DNA from: Rhodanobacteraceae bacterium
GTDB taxonomy: Bacteria > Pseudomonadota > Gammaproteobacteria > Xanthomonadales > Rhodanobacteraceae
NCBI GenBank assembly: GCA_030123585.1
Contig: CP126120.1
Span: 3,225,001 to 3,289,000 of the forward strand
Reading direction: 5' to 3'
DNA length: 64,000 nucleotides
The notes under the pieces were generated by a model, which was not told where the DNA came from, made no database searches, and was given only the letters and a program-made list of their open reading frames with translations. Positions within the stretch are counted from its first letter, which is position 1. Each line of letters starts with the position of its first letter. Below, in pieces: positions 25,702-33,401 of the stretch. The translations under genes and the position numbers were made by a program.

Positions 25702-26466
25702 CTAGGCCGGTTTCTTGCTGCGCAGGCGTTCGACCAGCGCGTGCAGGGTCGCTTGCGTTTCGGGTGCGAACCAGCCGTCGAGGAAATCCTCGACCGGCAG
25801 GCAGTCGGGTTCGGCGAATAGCACAGCGAGGTCGGTGCGCGCCATCGCGCGCGTCGCGAGCATCGCGTGGCGCGGCAGTTGCAGCAGGGGCGCCAGCCAC
25901 GCAAGCGCACGCGTCACGACGTGATCGACGTCGGTCAGTTCGTCGACCATTCCCGCGGCCAGCGCGGCTTCGGCGTCCAGCATCGCGCCCGCGATCAGCA
26001 GGCGTTCGGCGCGGTACGGTCCGACCAGCCGGCGCATGGCCGCTTGGATGCAGTCGGGCACGACCAGGCCGACCTGCACTTCGTTGAGTCCGATCCGGTA
26101 TTCGCCGCGCGCCATCACCCGCCAGTCGCAGAAGATCGCGAGCACCGCGCCGCCGGCGGGGCTGTGGCCGGTGACCGCGGCGGCGACGGGAATCGGCGAG
26201 CGCGCGAGCGCGCCGCACACGCCGAAGAAGTCGTTCCAGAACGCGCGCATCGCGTTGCGGTCGAGCTGCAGCAGCATGGGGATGTCGAGTCCGGCCGAGA
26301 ACAGGCCCGGCGAACCTGAAAGCACCAGCGCCTCGGCGCCGTCACCGGGCGCGCGTTCGATGGCTTGCTTCAGTGTCGCGATCAGTTCCGGGTTCAGCGC
26401 ATTGACGGGCGGTCGTGCGAGGCGCAGTTCGCGGATGCGGTGGTCGTGTTCGATGGTTTCCAGCAT
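25702..26466 (-). CDS. Enoyl-CoA hydratase/isomerase family, delta3-delta2-enoyl-CoA isomerase-like
   Basis: The 254-residue crotonase-fold protein has the oxyanion-hole segments FSAGLDIPMLLQ (first) and VTGHSPAGGAVLAIFCDWRVM (second). The run PAGG, CDWRVMARGEYRIGLNEVQVGLV resembles mitochondrial ECI1, where the Glu of GLNE is the catalytic base that shifts the double bond. Crotonase hydratases instead have two catalytic Glu. It is therefore more likely an isomerase of unsaturated fatty acid oxidation than a hydratase, but the substrate is not certain. It stands alone with no other fatty acid oxidation genes around. Confidence 0.82.
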   Translation of the reverse strand: MLETIEHDHRIRELRLARPPVNALNPELIATLKQAIERAPGDGAEALVLSGSPGLFSAGLDIPMLLQLDRNAMRAFWNDFFGVCGALARSPIPVAAAVTGHSPAGGAVLAIFCDWRVMARGEYRIGLNEVQVGLVVPDCIQAAMRRLVGPYRAERLLIAGAMLDAEAALAAGMVDELTDVDHVVTRALAWLAPLLQLPRHAMLATRAMARTDLAVLFAEPDCLPVEDFLDGWFAPETQATLHALVERLRSKKPA

Positions 26467-26534
26467 GCGTACTTCCCTCTGTGGGTCATCCCGCGCAAAT
26501 CGAATTTGCCGGAGCTTTCATAGGCCCCGAAAAC

Positions 26535-26627
26535 CGATTCCGGGTTCCGACCTGCGGTCGGCCCCGGAATGACGACGTTGTTTGGTTCTTCCGGGTCCCG
26601 AGTCGCGCGCGTGGCGCGCTCCTACAG
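26535..26627. repeat. CGTCATTCC-type unit plus REP-like palindrome
   Basis: At 26535-26573, GATTCCGGGTTCCGACC facing GGTCGG-CCCGGAATGACG is an inverted unit of the CGTCATTCCGG family. At 26603-26626, TCGCGCGCG-TGG-CGCGCTCCTACA reads on the minus strand as TGTAGGAGCGCG...CGCGA, the REP layout. The REP overlaps the end of the DUF4139 gene and contains its stop codon. Confidence 0.6.
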
Positions 26628-28058
26628 GTCTTTTGCGGTCCACGTGTACTGCACCGTGTACGTCAGCGTCGCGTTGCCGTTGGCCGGAACCGGCACCGCG
26701 AATTCCAGCAACTGCGGTGTCTGTTTGGACGGCTTGATGCTGGACGAGGTGATGGTCCACTCGCGCCAGCGGTTGGGATGCTCGCGCACCGTCACCGTGC
26801 GCGCGGCATCGCCGCCGTTGGTCAGCGTGATCCTGTATGACTCGCTCATGGTGTGCGCCTTGGCATCGACGTGGAACGCGGTGCGTTCGCGGCTGGCGCG
26901 CAGGTCGAAGCTTTCCCCGAGTTGCACCGAAACTTTCTGACCTTTGGGTGTGTCGGCGACCGCGCCTTCGCCCAGCAGCGCCGGCGCGCCATCGCGGTCG
27001 GTGATCCATGCGCGCAGGGTGCCGGCGGGCAGCGCGTCGGGCGCGGTGAAGGAGAGCGTGCTCGCGATTGCGCGATCCTGGTAATCCTGCGCGCCGTAGT
27101 CGTTGGTGTTCGGCTTCGGCGGAAAGTACGCGCCGCCGTCTTCGATGACGTACTCGCGCTGGCAGGAAAGCGATTGCGCCGGATACAGCGGCGTCAGCGT
27201 GACCGTGCCGTTGGGCAGGTTCACCGCTCCTGCCGGCGTGAAGCTGCGGTAATCGCCGAGCGAGGCCTGCTGCGGCATCGCGCGTTCGGAAGCCGCCATC
27301 GGCGCCGGCGCGGCCACGCTGTACATGCGCACCAGGTTGCCGAGATTGGGCTGGCCCGCGACCAGTTTGATCGTCGTGCCGTCGTAATCGCGGCCGCTGC
27401 GGTTGGCGATGCTGGCTTCCGGTTTGAACTGCATCCGGCATGCGCTGCCGGCTTCAAGCGTCGCCGTGTACGCCGCGCGCCAGCCGAGGCCCGAGGTGGT
27501 GTAGGTCAGGTGCGCATCGCGGTTGCCCGCGGATTTCGCGTCGATGTCCAGCAACAGTGTGCTGCCGTGCGAGTAGGCGTCTCCCGGCATCGTCATGGAC
27601 TCATATTGGTGTATCAGGTGCAGGTTGCCGTCCTGGGTACGAATGAGTTGACCGTTTTTGGTGGCCATCACCAGTTCGCCAGTGAGGTCGCCGCCGCCAC
27701 TGGCACCACCGATTCCGTGCACGGTGACCTGGCGTCCGACCGCTTCGCCGCCGACGCCGCCGAGCAGAACCCGCTGCCCAAGCACCGTGACGGCCGAACC
27801 CGCGCCAAATCCGACCATGATCGCTTCCGGATCGAGCGTTGCGGGCAATCCGCCGATGCGGAGTTGCTGGTTTCCTCCGGCAAGGCTGAGCGAGCGTTGC
27901 TCACGCACCAGCGCGTGGCCGGAGTTCAGGGTTCCCCGCGAATCGCCGGAAAACAGCGCATCGTTGTCGGCGTGGTAGATCGTCAGGCTGGTGGCGGCGA
28001 ACGCGGCGGGTGCGGCGAGCAGCGCGACGAGGGCGGCGCAGAGCGGTCGGCGTGACAT
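26622..28058 (-). CDS. DUF4139 domain protein, exported
   Basis: The 478-residue protein has a signal peptide (1-21, LCAALVALLAAPAAFA). The pattern fits DUF4139 proteins: an N-terminal LTIYHADNDALF with VREQRSLSLAGGNQQLRIGGLP, a central YTTSGLGWRAAYTATL, and a beta-rich C-terminal half with ASIANRSGRDYDG, YVIEDGGAYFP and HPNRWREWTITSSS. Proteins with this domain are periplasmic or surface proteins of unknown role. ATG 28058 is chosen because it begins the signal peptide. The stop codon TAG is part of a REP-like element, so the natural C-terminus may have been truncated or extended slightly. Confidence 0.82.
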   Translation of the reverse strand: MSRRPLCAALVALLAAPAAFAATSLTIYHADNDALFSGDSRGTLNSGHALVREQRSLSLAGGNQQLRIGGLPATLDPEAIMVGFGAGSAVTVLGQRVLLGGVGGEAVGRQVTVHGIGGASGGGDLTGELVMATKNGQLIRTQDGNLHLIHQYESMTMPGDAYSHGSTLLLDIDAKSAGNRDAHLTYTTSGLGWRAAYTATLEAGSACRMQFKPEASIANRSGRDYDGTTIKLVAGQPNLGNLVRMYSVAAPAPMAASERAMPQQASLGDYRSFTPAGAVNLPNGTVTLTPLYPAQSLSCQREYVIEDGGAYFPPKPNTNDYGAQDYQDRAIASTLSFTAPDALPAGTLRAWITDRDGAPALLGEGAVADTPKGQKVSVQLGESFDLRASRERTAFHVDAKAHTMSESYRITLTNGGDAARTVTVREHPNRWREWTITSSSIKPSKQTPQLLEFAVPVPANGNATLTYTVQYTWTAKDL

Positions 28059-28125
28059 GGCGTGTCTCCGTGGTCGATGGGTGCCGATGATAAACGCGAT
28101 GCGGAACGCGCCGCCGGTACGGCGC

Positions 28126-29862
28126 TCAGGCGGATGCCTGCGCGGATTGCAGCAGCGCTGCGATCTCGTCATTGTCGCGTGCGCGCAGCAGGCGCGGCGC
28201 CAGTGCGCGCAGCGTCTTGCGGTCGCAATGCGACAGTGCGTCGCGCTGGGTCAGGATGCGGTCGGCCGCCATGCTGAAGTCTTCGAGGCCGAGCGCGACC
28301 AGCACCGGCGCGAACGCCGGGTCGCCCGCGATCTCGCCGCACAGGCACACCGGCTTGCCGGCGCGGCGCGCGTTGCCGATCACCCACGACAGCATGCGCA
28401 GCACCGCCGGGTGCGCGGGGCGGTAGAGTTTTCCGAGCTGGTCGTTGTTGCGGTCGGCCGCCAGCACGTACTGGGTGAGGTCGTTGCTGCCGATCGCGAG
28501 GAAATCCGCGGCCTCCAGCAGCGCGCGCACGTTGATCGCGGCCGCCGGCACCTCGATCATCGCGCCGAGTTCGAACTGGTCGGGAATTTCGTGGCCGGCG
28601 GTGCGCAGGTCGCGCGCGCATTCGTCGATCAGCCGACGCACTTCCTCGAGTTCCGCGACGTCGGTGATCATCGGCACCAGGATGCGCGCGGGGCCGTAGC
28701 AACTCGCGCGCAGGATCGCGCGAAGTTGCGTCACGAACACGTCGATCTGCTGCAGCGACAGGCGTATGCCGCGCACGCCCAGCGCGGGATTCGGCTCGGC
28801 TTCCATCACCAGGCCCGCGGCGTCGGCCTTGTCGGCGCCGAGGTCGAGGGTGCGGATGGTGACGGGCAGGCCGCCCGCGCCGAGCACGGCATCGCGGTAC
28901 GCGGCGAACTGTTCGTCCTCGCTTGGCAAACCGTCGTGCGCGAGGAACAGGAACTCGGTGCGGTACAGGCCGATGCCGGCGACGCCGAGGTGGCGCGCGC
29001 GTTCGATGTCCTCGGGACGTTCGGCGTTGGCGAACAGGCGCAGCGCGCGGCCGTCGCGGGTGCGCGTCTCGGCGCGGGCCAGTTGCGCGAGCCGCTGGCC
29101 TTCGCGCAGCGCCTCGCGCTGCCAGTTGCGGTACTGCGCGAGGTCCTGGGCGGCGGGATGCACCACGATCTCGCCGCGCACGCCGTCCACCAGTGCGAGG
29201 TCGCCGTCGCGCAGGTCTTCCAGCACGCCGCCGACGTTGACCAGCATCGGCAGGTGCAGGCTGCGCGCGAGGATCGCGCTGTGCGAATACGGACTGCCGG
29301 AACCGGCCACCACCGCGAGGATGCCGTGGCTGGCCAGGTGCGCGAGTTCGCCCGGCGCCACGCTTTCGGTGACCAGGATTTCGCCCACGCGCGTCGCGAT
29401 CTTCTTCTCCTCGCTGCTGGCCTGGCGCGCCAGCGCGCTTTGCACGCGCGCGATCACGTGGTCGACGTCCTCGCCGCGGCTGCGCAGGTAGGGATCGTCC
29501 ATGTCGTCGAACACCGCGACCAGGCGGTCGCGCTGCGCCTTCAACGCCGCGGCGGCGCGGTAGTGGCCCTTGCGGATCATCGCGCGCAGGCCTTCGATCA
29601 GGTCGGGATCGTCCAGCAGTTGCGCGTGCGCGTCGATGAACTCGCCGACCTCGCGCGCGAGCGCGCCGTGCAGCTTGCGCTTGAGTTCGGCCATGTCTTC
29701 GCGCGCCGCCGCGAAGGCGTGTTCCAGCCGGGCGACCTCGGCTTCGACCTGCTCGTCCGGAAGCGGCGTGTTGTCGATGCTGAAACGTGCCGGCCGTTCC
29801 AGCCGCACGCGCCCCAGCGCCATGCCCGGCGCGGCGGGGTTGCCCTTGAAGACGCGCCTCAT
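28126..29862 (-). CDS. ptsI: PTS enzyme I (PEP-protein phosphotransferase)
   Basis: The enzyme autophosphorylates from phosphoenolpyruvate and passes the phosphate to HPr. At 578 residues it is the plain EI length; no N-terminal GAF domain as in PtsP/EI-Ntr is present. The phosphohistidine is His194 in SGSPYSHSAILARSLHLP. The PEP-binding domain shows GIGLYRTEFLFL, EPNPALGVRGIRLSL, MIEVPAAAINV and GSNDLTQYVLAADRNND, with the catalytic Cys of VCLCGEIAGD. The start overlaps ptsH by 4 nt. No sugar EIIBC genes are in view, which suggests a regulatory phosphorelay. Confidence 0.94.
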   Translation of the reverse strand: MRRVFKGNPAAPGMALGRVRLERPARFSIDNTPLPDEQVEAEVARLEHAFAAAREDMAELKRKLHGALAREVGEFIDAHAQLLDDPDLIEGLRAMIRKGHYRAAAALKAQRDRLVAVFDDMDDPYLRSRGEDVDHVIARVQSALARQASSEEKKIATRVGEILVTESVAPGELAHLASHGILAVVAGSGSPYSHSAILARSLHLPMLVNVGGVLEDLRDGDLALVDGVRGEIVVHPAAQDLAQYRNWQREALREGQRLAQLARAETRTRDGRALRLFANAERPEDIERARHLGVAGIGLYRTEFLFLAHDGLPSEDEQFAAYRDAVLGAGGLPVTIRTLDLGADKADAAGLVMEAEPNPALGVRGIRLSLQQIDVFVTQLRAILRASCYGPARILVPMITDVAELEEVRRLIDECARDLRTAGHEIPDQFELGAMIEVPAAAINVRALLEAADFLAIGSNDLTQYVLAADRNNDQLGKLYRPAHPAVLRMLSWVIGNARRAGKPVCLCGEIAGDPAFAPVLVALGLEDFSMAADRILTQRDALSHCDRKTLRALAPRLLRARDNDEIAALLQSAQASA

Positions 29863-30128
29863 GCGCCCTCGTCGAACTTGCGGTCGAACAGCGCCGCGAC
29901 CGCGTCCAGCGCCTGCGCCTCGTCGGGCCCTTCGGCGCGCAGCGTCAACGGCGTGCCGATGCCGGCCGCCAGCATCATCACGCCCATGATGCTCTTGGCG
30001 TTGACTTCGCGGCCTTCGCTGACCAGCCACACCGTCGCCTTGAACTGCTGCACCAGTTGCACCAGTTTCGCCGAGGCGCGCGCGTGCAGGCCGAGCTTGT
30101 TGCTGACCACGATTTCCTTTTCGAGCAT
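29859..30128 (-). CDS. ptsH: Phosphocarrier protein HPr
   Basis: This 89-residue HPr has His15 in NKLGLHARASAKLV (phosphorylated by enzyme I) and Ser46 in NAKSIMGVMMLAAG (the HPr kinase site). Both lie at the classic positions when ATG 30128 is used; the longer in-frame extension upstream is rejected for that reason. A phosphorylatable Ser46 and an hprK gene 1.6 kb upstream in the same direction indicate dual control of this HPr. It overlaps ptsI by 4 nt. Confidence 0.95.
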   Translation of the reverse strand: MLEKEIVVSNKLGLHARASAKLVQLVQQFKATVWLVSEGREVNAKSIMGVMMLAAGIGTPLTLRAEGPDEAQALDAVAALFDRKFDEGA

Positions 30129-30177
30129 CGGGGCGTTCCGGGAGGGAAGTGCGGGCATCCCGCTACGTTACCAAAAC

Positions 30178-30296
30178 CCGGGAATGGGGAATCGGGAATC
30201 GGGAATGGGGGATCGGGTGCCGACAACCGGGAGTCGTTCGACGGGAACGCGGCAAGCGCTTTTGCGATTCCCTATTCCCGATTGACGATTCCCGGC
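30178..30296. repeat. Inverted pair of GGGAATCG octamer arrays
   Basis: The left arm at 30178-30218 has tandem GGGAATGG/GGGAATCG units; the right arm at 30264-30296 has the complement (GATTCCC-TATTCCCGATT). It fills most of the gap between the EIIA gene and ptsH, so it lies within the transcription unit. The architecture is the same as at 6474-6667. Confidence 0.7.
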
Positions 30297-30299
30297 TGT

Positions 30300-30731
30300 T
30301 CACACCTTGTCGATGCAGATCCCGCCCCTGCCGCCGCTGGCGGCGACTTCGGCGAGTTCGTCGAGCGGCTTGTCGGGGTAGTTGAGCACGCGCAGCAGCA
30401 TCGGCAGGTTGAGGCCGGACACGCAGCGCGCGTGCACGCCCAGGCCGGCCAGCTTGTTGGCGATGTTGCAGGGGGTCGAGCCGTACAGGTCGGACAGCAC
30501 CAGCACGCCGCCGCCATGGTCGAGCGCGCGCGCGGCACGGGCCGCGGCGGACAGCATGGCGTTGGGGTCATCGTTGCTGCCGACTTCCAGCGTGTCGAGT
30601 TGGCAGGGCAGGCGCGGCAGCACGTGCTTGGCCGCGCTGATCAGCGCGTGGCCGATCTCCTCGTGGGTCAGCAGCAGGATGCCCGCCGCCGGAGAGGGTT
30701 CGGCGTTCGGGAGTGCGGAAGCGGTTGTCAT
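30300..30731 (-). CDS. PTS EIIA component, mannose family
   Basis: The 143-residue cytoplasmic EIIA domain of the Man family has the phosphorylated His at residue 23 in GILLLTHEEIGHALI. Later family segments are VLVLSDLYGSTPCNIANKLA and VSGLNLPMLLRVLNY. In many proteobacteria a lone EIIA(Man) encoded with HPr, HprK and EI serves regulation rather than sugar uptake, and no EIIB/C/D gene is present here. It lies between rapZ (62 nt) and ptsH, separated from the latter by a repeat. Confidence 0.9.
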   Translation of the reverse strand: MTTASALPNAEPSPAAGILLLTHEEIGHALISAAKHVLPRLPCQLDTLEVGSNDDPNAMLSAAARAARALDHGGGVLVLSDLYGSTPCNIANKLAGLGVHARCVSGLNLPMLLRVLNYPDKPLDELAEVAASGGRGGICIDKV

Positions 30732-30793
30732 GGTGGAAGTCGGCGAAGCTGTCGCCGGAGTCCTGCAAGATTCAAACCAAAGACGCGCCCGGA

Positions 30794-31681
30794 CTATTCC
30801 AGTTCGCGGTGGAAGGTGAGCACCTGCTCGCGGCCGGCCCGGTAATGCTCGGCAAGGCGTTCCGCCAGATAGACGGAACGATGCCGGCCGCCGGTGCAGC
30901 CGATGGCGACGGTCAGGTAACCCTTGCCTTCACTTTCGAAGCGTGGCAGCCACGCGTCCAGGAAACGTCGGACATCGGCCAGATATTGTACCACCAGCTC
31001 CTGTCCGTCCAGGAATTCGCGAACCGGCGCGTCCTGCCCGGAAAACGGCCGCAGACGCGCGTCCCAATGCGGGTTCGGCAGGCAGCGGGCATCGAACACG
31101 AAGTCGCAGTCGGCCGGCAGGCCACGCCCGTAGGCGAACGACTCGAACATCAGGGTCAGGCCTTCGGTGGCCGCGCCGTATTGGGTGGCGATGAGGCGAC
31201 GCAACTGGTGGACGTTGGTGTCGCTGGTGTCGATGGAACGGTTGGCGATCGCGCGCAGCGGGCGCAGGCGGCGGCGTTCCTCGGCCAGCGCGTCGATCAG
31301 CGAGCGGCCGTCCTCGGACAAAGGGTGGCGGCGGCGCGAGTAGGCGTAGCGTTTCAGCAGCACCGCATCGCTGGAATCGAGGAATACCAGCTCGGCATCG
31401 GCGCCGGCTTCGGCGAGCTTCGACAGTGCTTCCGGCATGCGTTCGAGGTCGCCCTGGTTGCGCACGTCCACGCCCACCGCGATCCCCGGCAGCGTGCCGC
31501 GCCCGCCGTCGGTGAGCGCGCGGTACAGCGAGGGCAGCAGCCCGGTGGGGAGGTTGTCGACGCAATAGAAACCGAGGTCCTCGAACGCGCGCAGCGCCAC
31601 GGTCTTGCCGGCGCCGGAAAGCCCGCTCAGGACCACGGTGAGGACGGACGGTGTGTGCGGAGTAGCTGGCGTGTCGGACAT
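30794..31681 (-). CDS. rapZ: RNase adapter / nucleotide-binding protein RapZ
   Basis: The 295-residue P-loop protein has the Walker A GLSGAGKT at residues 20-27, then RAFEDLGFYCVDNLP. The C-terminal domain has FESFAYGRGLPADCDFVFDARCLPNP and the conserved IGCTGGRHRSVYLAERLA. In E. coli RapZ presents the sRNA GlmZ to RNase E and so tunes GlmS, the enzyme just before GlmM in amino-sugar synthesis. The position next to hprK and PTS genes is conserved in proteobacteria. It follows hprK by 4 nt. Confidence 0.95.
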   Translation of the reverse strand: MSDTPATPHTPSVLTVVLSGLSGAGKTVALRAFEDLGFYCVDNLPTGLLPSLYRALTDGGRGTLPGIAVGVDVRNQGDLERMPEALSKLAEAGADAELVFLDSSDAVLLKRYAYSRRRHPLSEDGRSLIDALAEERRRLRPLRAIANRSIDTSDTNVHQLRRLIATQYGAATEGLTLMFESFAYGRGLPADCDFVFDARCLPNPHWDARLRPFSGQDAPVREFLDGQELVVQYLADVRRFLDAWLPRFESEGKGYLTVAIGCTGGRHRSVYLAERLAEHYRAGREQVLTFHRELE

Positions 31682-31685
31682 GGCA

Positions 31686-32630
31686 TCAACCTGGTTGGCG
31701 TTGCAGGCGCGCGGCCTGGCGGTCCATGAAGGTGCGGGCCTGGTCGATGCCCTGCGATTTCAGCATGTGGCTGCGCACGGCGGCTTCGACCAGCACCGCG
31801 AGGTTGCGGCCGGGCGCGACCGGGATCGTGATCTGCGGCACCTTGACGTCCAGTACCTCGCGCACGCCGATGTCGCCGGTCAGGCGCACCATCGCGTCCT
31901 CGGGCTCGTTGCCGGCGGGGCGCAGGTGCACGATCAGGCGCAGGTACTTGGACTGCTTGACCGCGGTATGGCCGAACATCTCGCGCACGTTGAGCACGCC
32001 GAGGCCGCGCACCTCCAGCAGGTCGCGCAGGATCTCGGGGCAGCCGCCGTCGATCACGTCGGGCGCGATCAGCGTGAATTCCGGCGCGTCGTCGGCGACC
32101 AGCCGGTGGCCGCGGGTGATCAGTTCCAGCGCCAGCTCGCTCTTGCCGCTGCCGGGCGAGCCGGTGATCAGCACGCCGATCGAATGCACTTCCATGAACA
32201 CGCCGTGCAGGGTGATCTGCTGGGCGAGCGCGCGCGCCAGCTTGTATTGCAGGAAGGTCAGGATGTCATGGCCACGGCGCGCGCTGACCCACAGCGGCGT
32301 GCCGGTTTCCTCGGCGGCGTCGCGCAGGTCGGCGGGAACAGCCTGGTCCTTGGTGACGATCAGCGCGACCGGCCGCTGCGCGACGATCTTCTGCACGGTT
32401 TCCCAGCGCTGCCGCGAGTCGAGGCCGTCGAGGTAATTCAGTTCCTCGCTGCCGACGATCTGCAGCTTGTTGGGATAGATGATGTTGAGGTAGCCGATCT
32501 CGGACGGACGCCGCTGCCCGGCGCCGCCGGCTTGCAGCGCGCGCTCGCCGCCGTCGCGCCCCGCGACCCAGCGCAGGGCCATGCGTTCCTTGATGTCCTC
32601 GAAAAGTTCGCGTGCGCTGAGCTTGTTCAC
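31686..32630 (-). CDS. hprK: HPr kinase/phosphorylase
   Basis: The 314-residue bifunctional enzyme phosphorylates and dephosphorylates HPr at Ser46. The C-terminal catalytic domain has the P-loop [16 protein letters not shown] (about 156-170), preceded by [14 protein letters not shown], and the HprK signature [16 protein letters not shown]. The N-terminal ~130 residues resemble the DRTGG-like regulatory fold. HprK is typical of Firmicutes but is also found in many proteobacteria beside rpoN/rapZ. No HPF-ptsN-hprK order is kept: the place where ptsN often sits holds a dispersed repeat. Confidence 0.95.
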   Translation of the reverse strand: MNKLSARELFEDIKERMALRWVAGRDGGERALQAGGAGQRRPSEIGYLNIIYPNKLQIVGSEELNYLDGLDSRQRWETVQKIVAQRPVALIVTKDQAVPADLRDAAEETGTPLWVSARRGHDILTFLQYKLARALAQQITLHGVFMEVHSIGVLITGSPGSGKSELALELITRGHRLVADDAPEFTLIAPDVIDGGCPEILRDLLEVRGLGVLNVREMFGHTAVKQSKYLRLIVHLRPAGNEPEDAMVRLTGDIGVREVLDVKVPQITIPVAPGRNLAVLVEAAVRSHMLKSQGIDQARTFMDRQAARLQRQPG

Positions 32631-32710
32631 TGCGTTCCCCGCCCGTCATGACGATGGGCGGGGAACATTGTGCCAGCATCTACCCGTGCTTGCGCTTTCC
32701 GGCGCTACGC

Positions 32711-32851
32711 GCGGAGCGGCTGTTGTGGAAAGTCAGGCCAAGGAACTCTTTGCCATGGATGGCGGCTCTTGTGGCCGTTCTGGTGCCTGTGGCGGGGACA
32801 AGCGGATCGCTGCGGCGACGTGAATCGAGGCAGCGATCACGGACGATCGCA
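32711..32851 (-). repeat. Stop-codon-abutting dispersed repeat, copy C (141 nt)
   Basis: On the minus strand this reads TGCGATCGTCCGTGATCGCT at its start (4 nt after the hpf stop codon), CACCAGAACGGCC in the middle, then AGAGCCGCCATCCATGGC and CCTGACTTTCCACAACAGC at its end. Length and order match copy B. It occupies most of the 225-nt gap between hpf and hprK. Confidence 0.75.
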
Positions 32852-32855
32852 CAAG

Positions 32856-33176
32856 CTACGCCAAGTCGCGGATATCGTCGCGTCCATGCGTTCGCCGCTT
32901 GTCCTTGTGCTTGCGGACCTGGGCATCGAGTTTGTCGAACAGCGCGTCGATCGCGGCGTACATGTCGTTATCCACGGCATCCGCATGCAGAACCTTGCCG
33001 GCCGCGGCCAGCGTGGCCTCCGCGCGGTTGGCCAGACGATTCTTCTCCACCTCCAGCACCACGTTGAGCGAAGTCAGGTGATCGAAACGTCGCGCGAGGC
33101 GTTCGCGGCGCGCATCGACGTAATCGCGCAGGGCCGGGGTGATTTCGATCTGGTGACCGCTGACCTGGATTTGCAT
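32856..33176 (-). CDS. hpf: Ribosome hibernation promoting factor
   Basis: This 106-residue short HPF binds the 30S decoding region and promotes 100S dimers in stationary phase. It starts MQIQVSGHQIEITPALRDYV and continues with LNVVLEVEKNRLANRAEATL and ADAVDNDMYAAIDALFDKLDAQVRKHKDK, the standard family segments. AGGAG stands 6 nt before the start codon. In E. coli and relatives hpf follows rpoN, as here. The 225 nt between it and rpoN hold no recognised gene. Confidence 0.94.
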   Translation of the reverse strand: MQIQVSGHQIEITPALRDYVDARRERLARRFDHLTSLNVVLEVEKNRLANRAEATLAAAGKVLHADAVDNDMYAAIDALFDKLDAQVRKHKDKRRTHGRDDIRDLA

Positions 33177-33401
33177 GATGGACTCCTCAGCATCAGGTGG
33201 TGATGGAAGCCCGGGAATATCCGCGGGCCTGGCGTCGTGGCGACGCCGGTTGTGAAGTTTTTTCGCCTGTACTCCTTGTGATCGTGGGTGGGATGGAAAG
33301 TTGCATGAACAGCTTGCCGCCGATGGCGTTGCATGAGTTGCGCTGCATCAAGCGTGCCTGAAATGCCGTGAACTTTTCGTTCCTGGGTAACGGGAGTCGC
33401 A

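Noticed and set aside
30178..30296. Phase-variable repeat controlling ptsH
   Set aside because: The octamers lie outside coding sequence and far from any promoter match; only a structural repeat can be supported.
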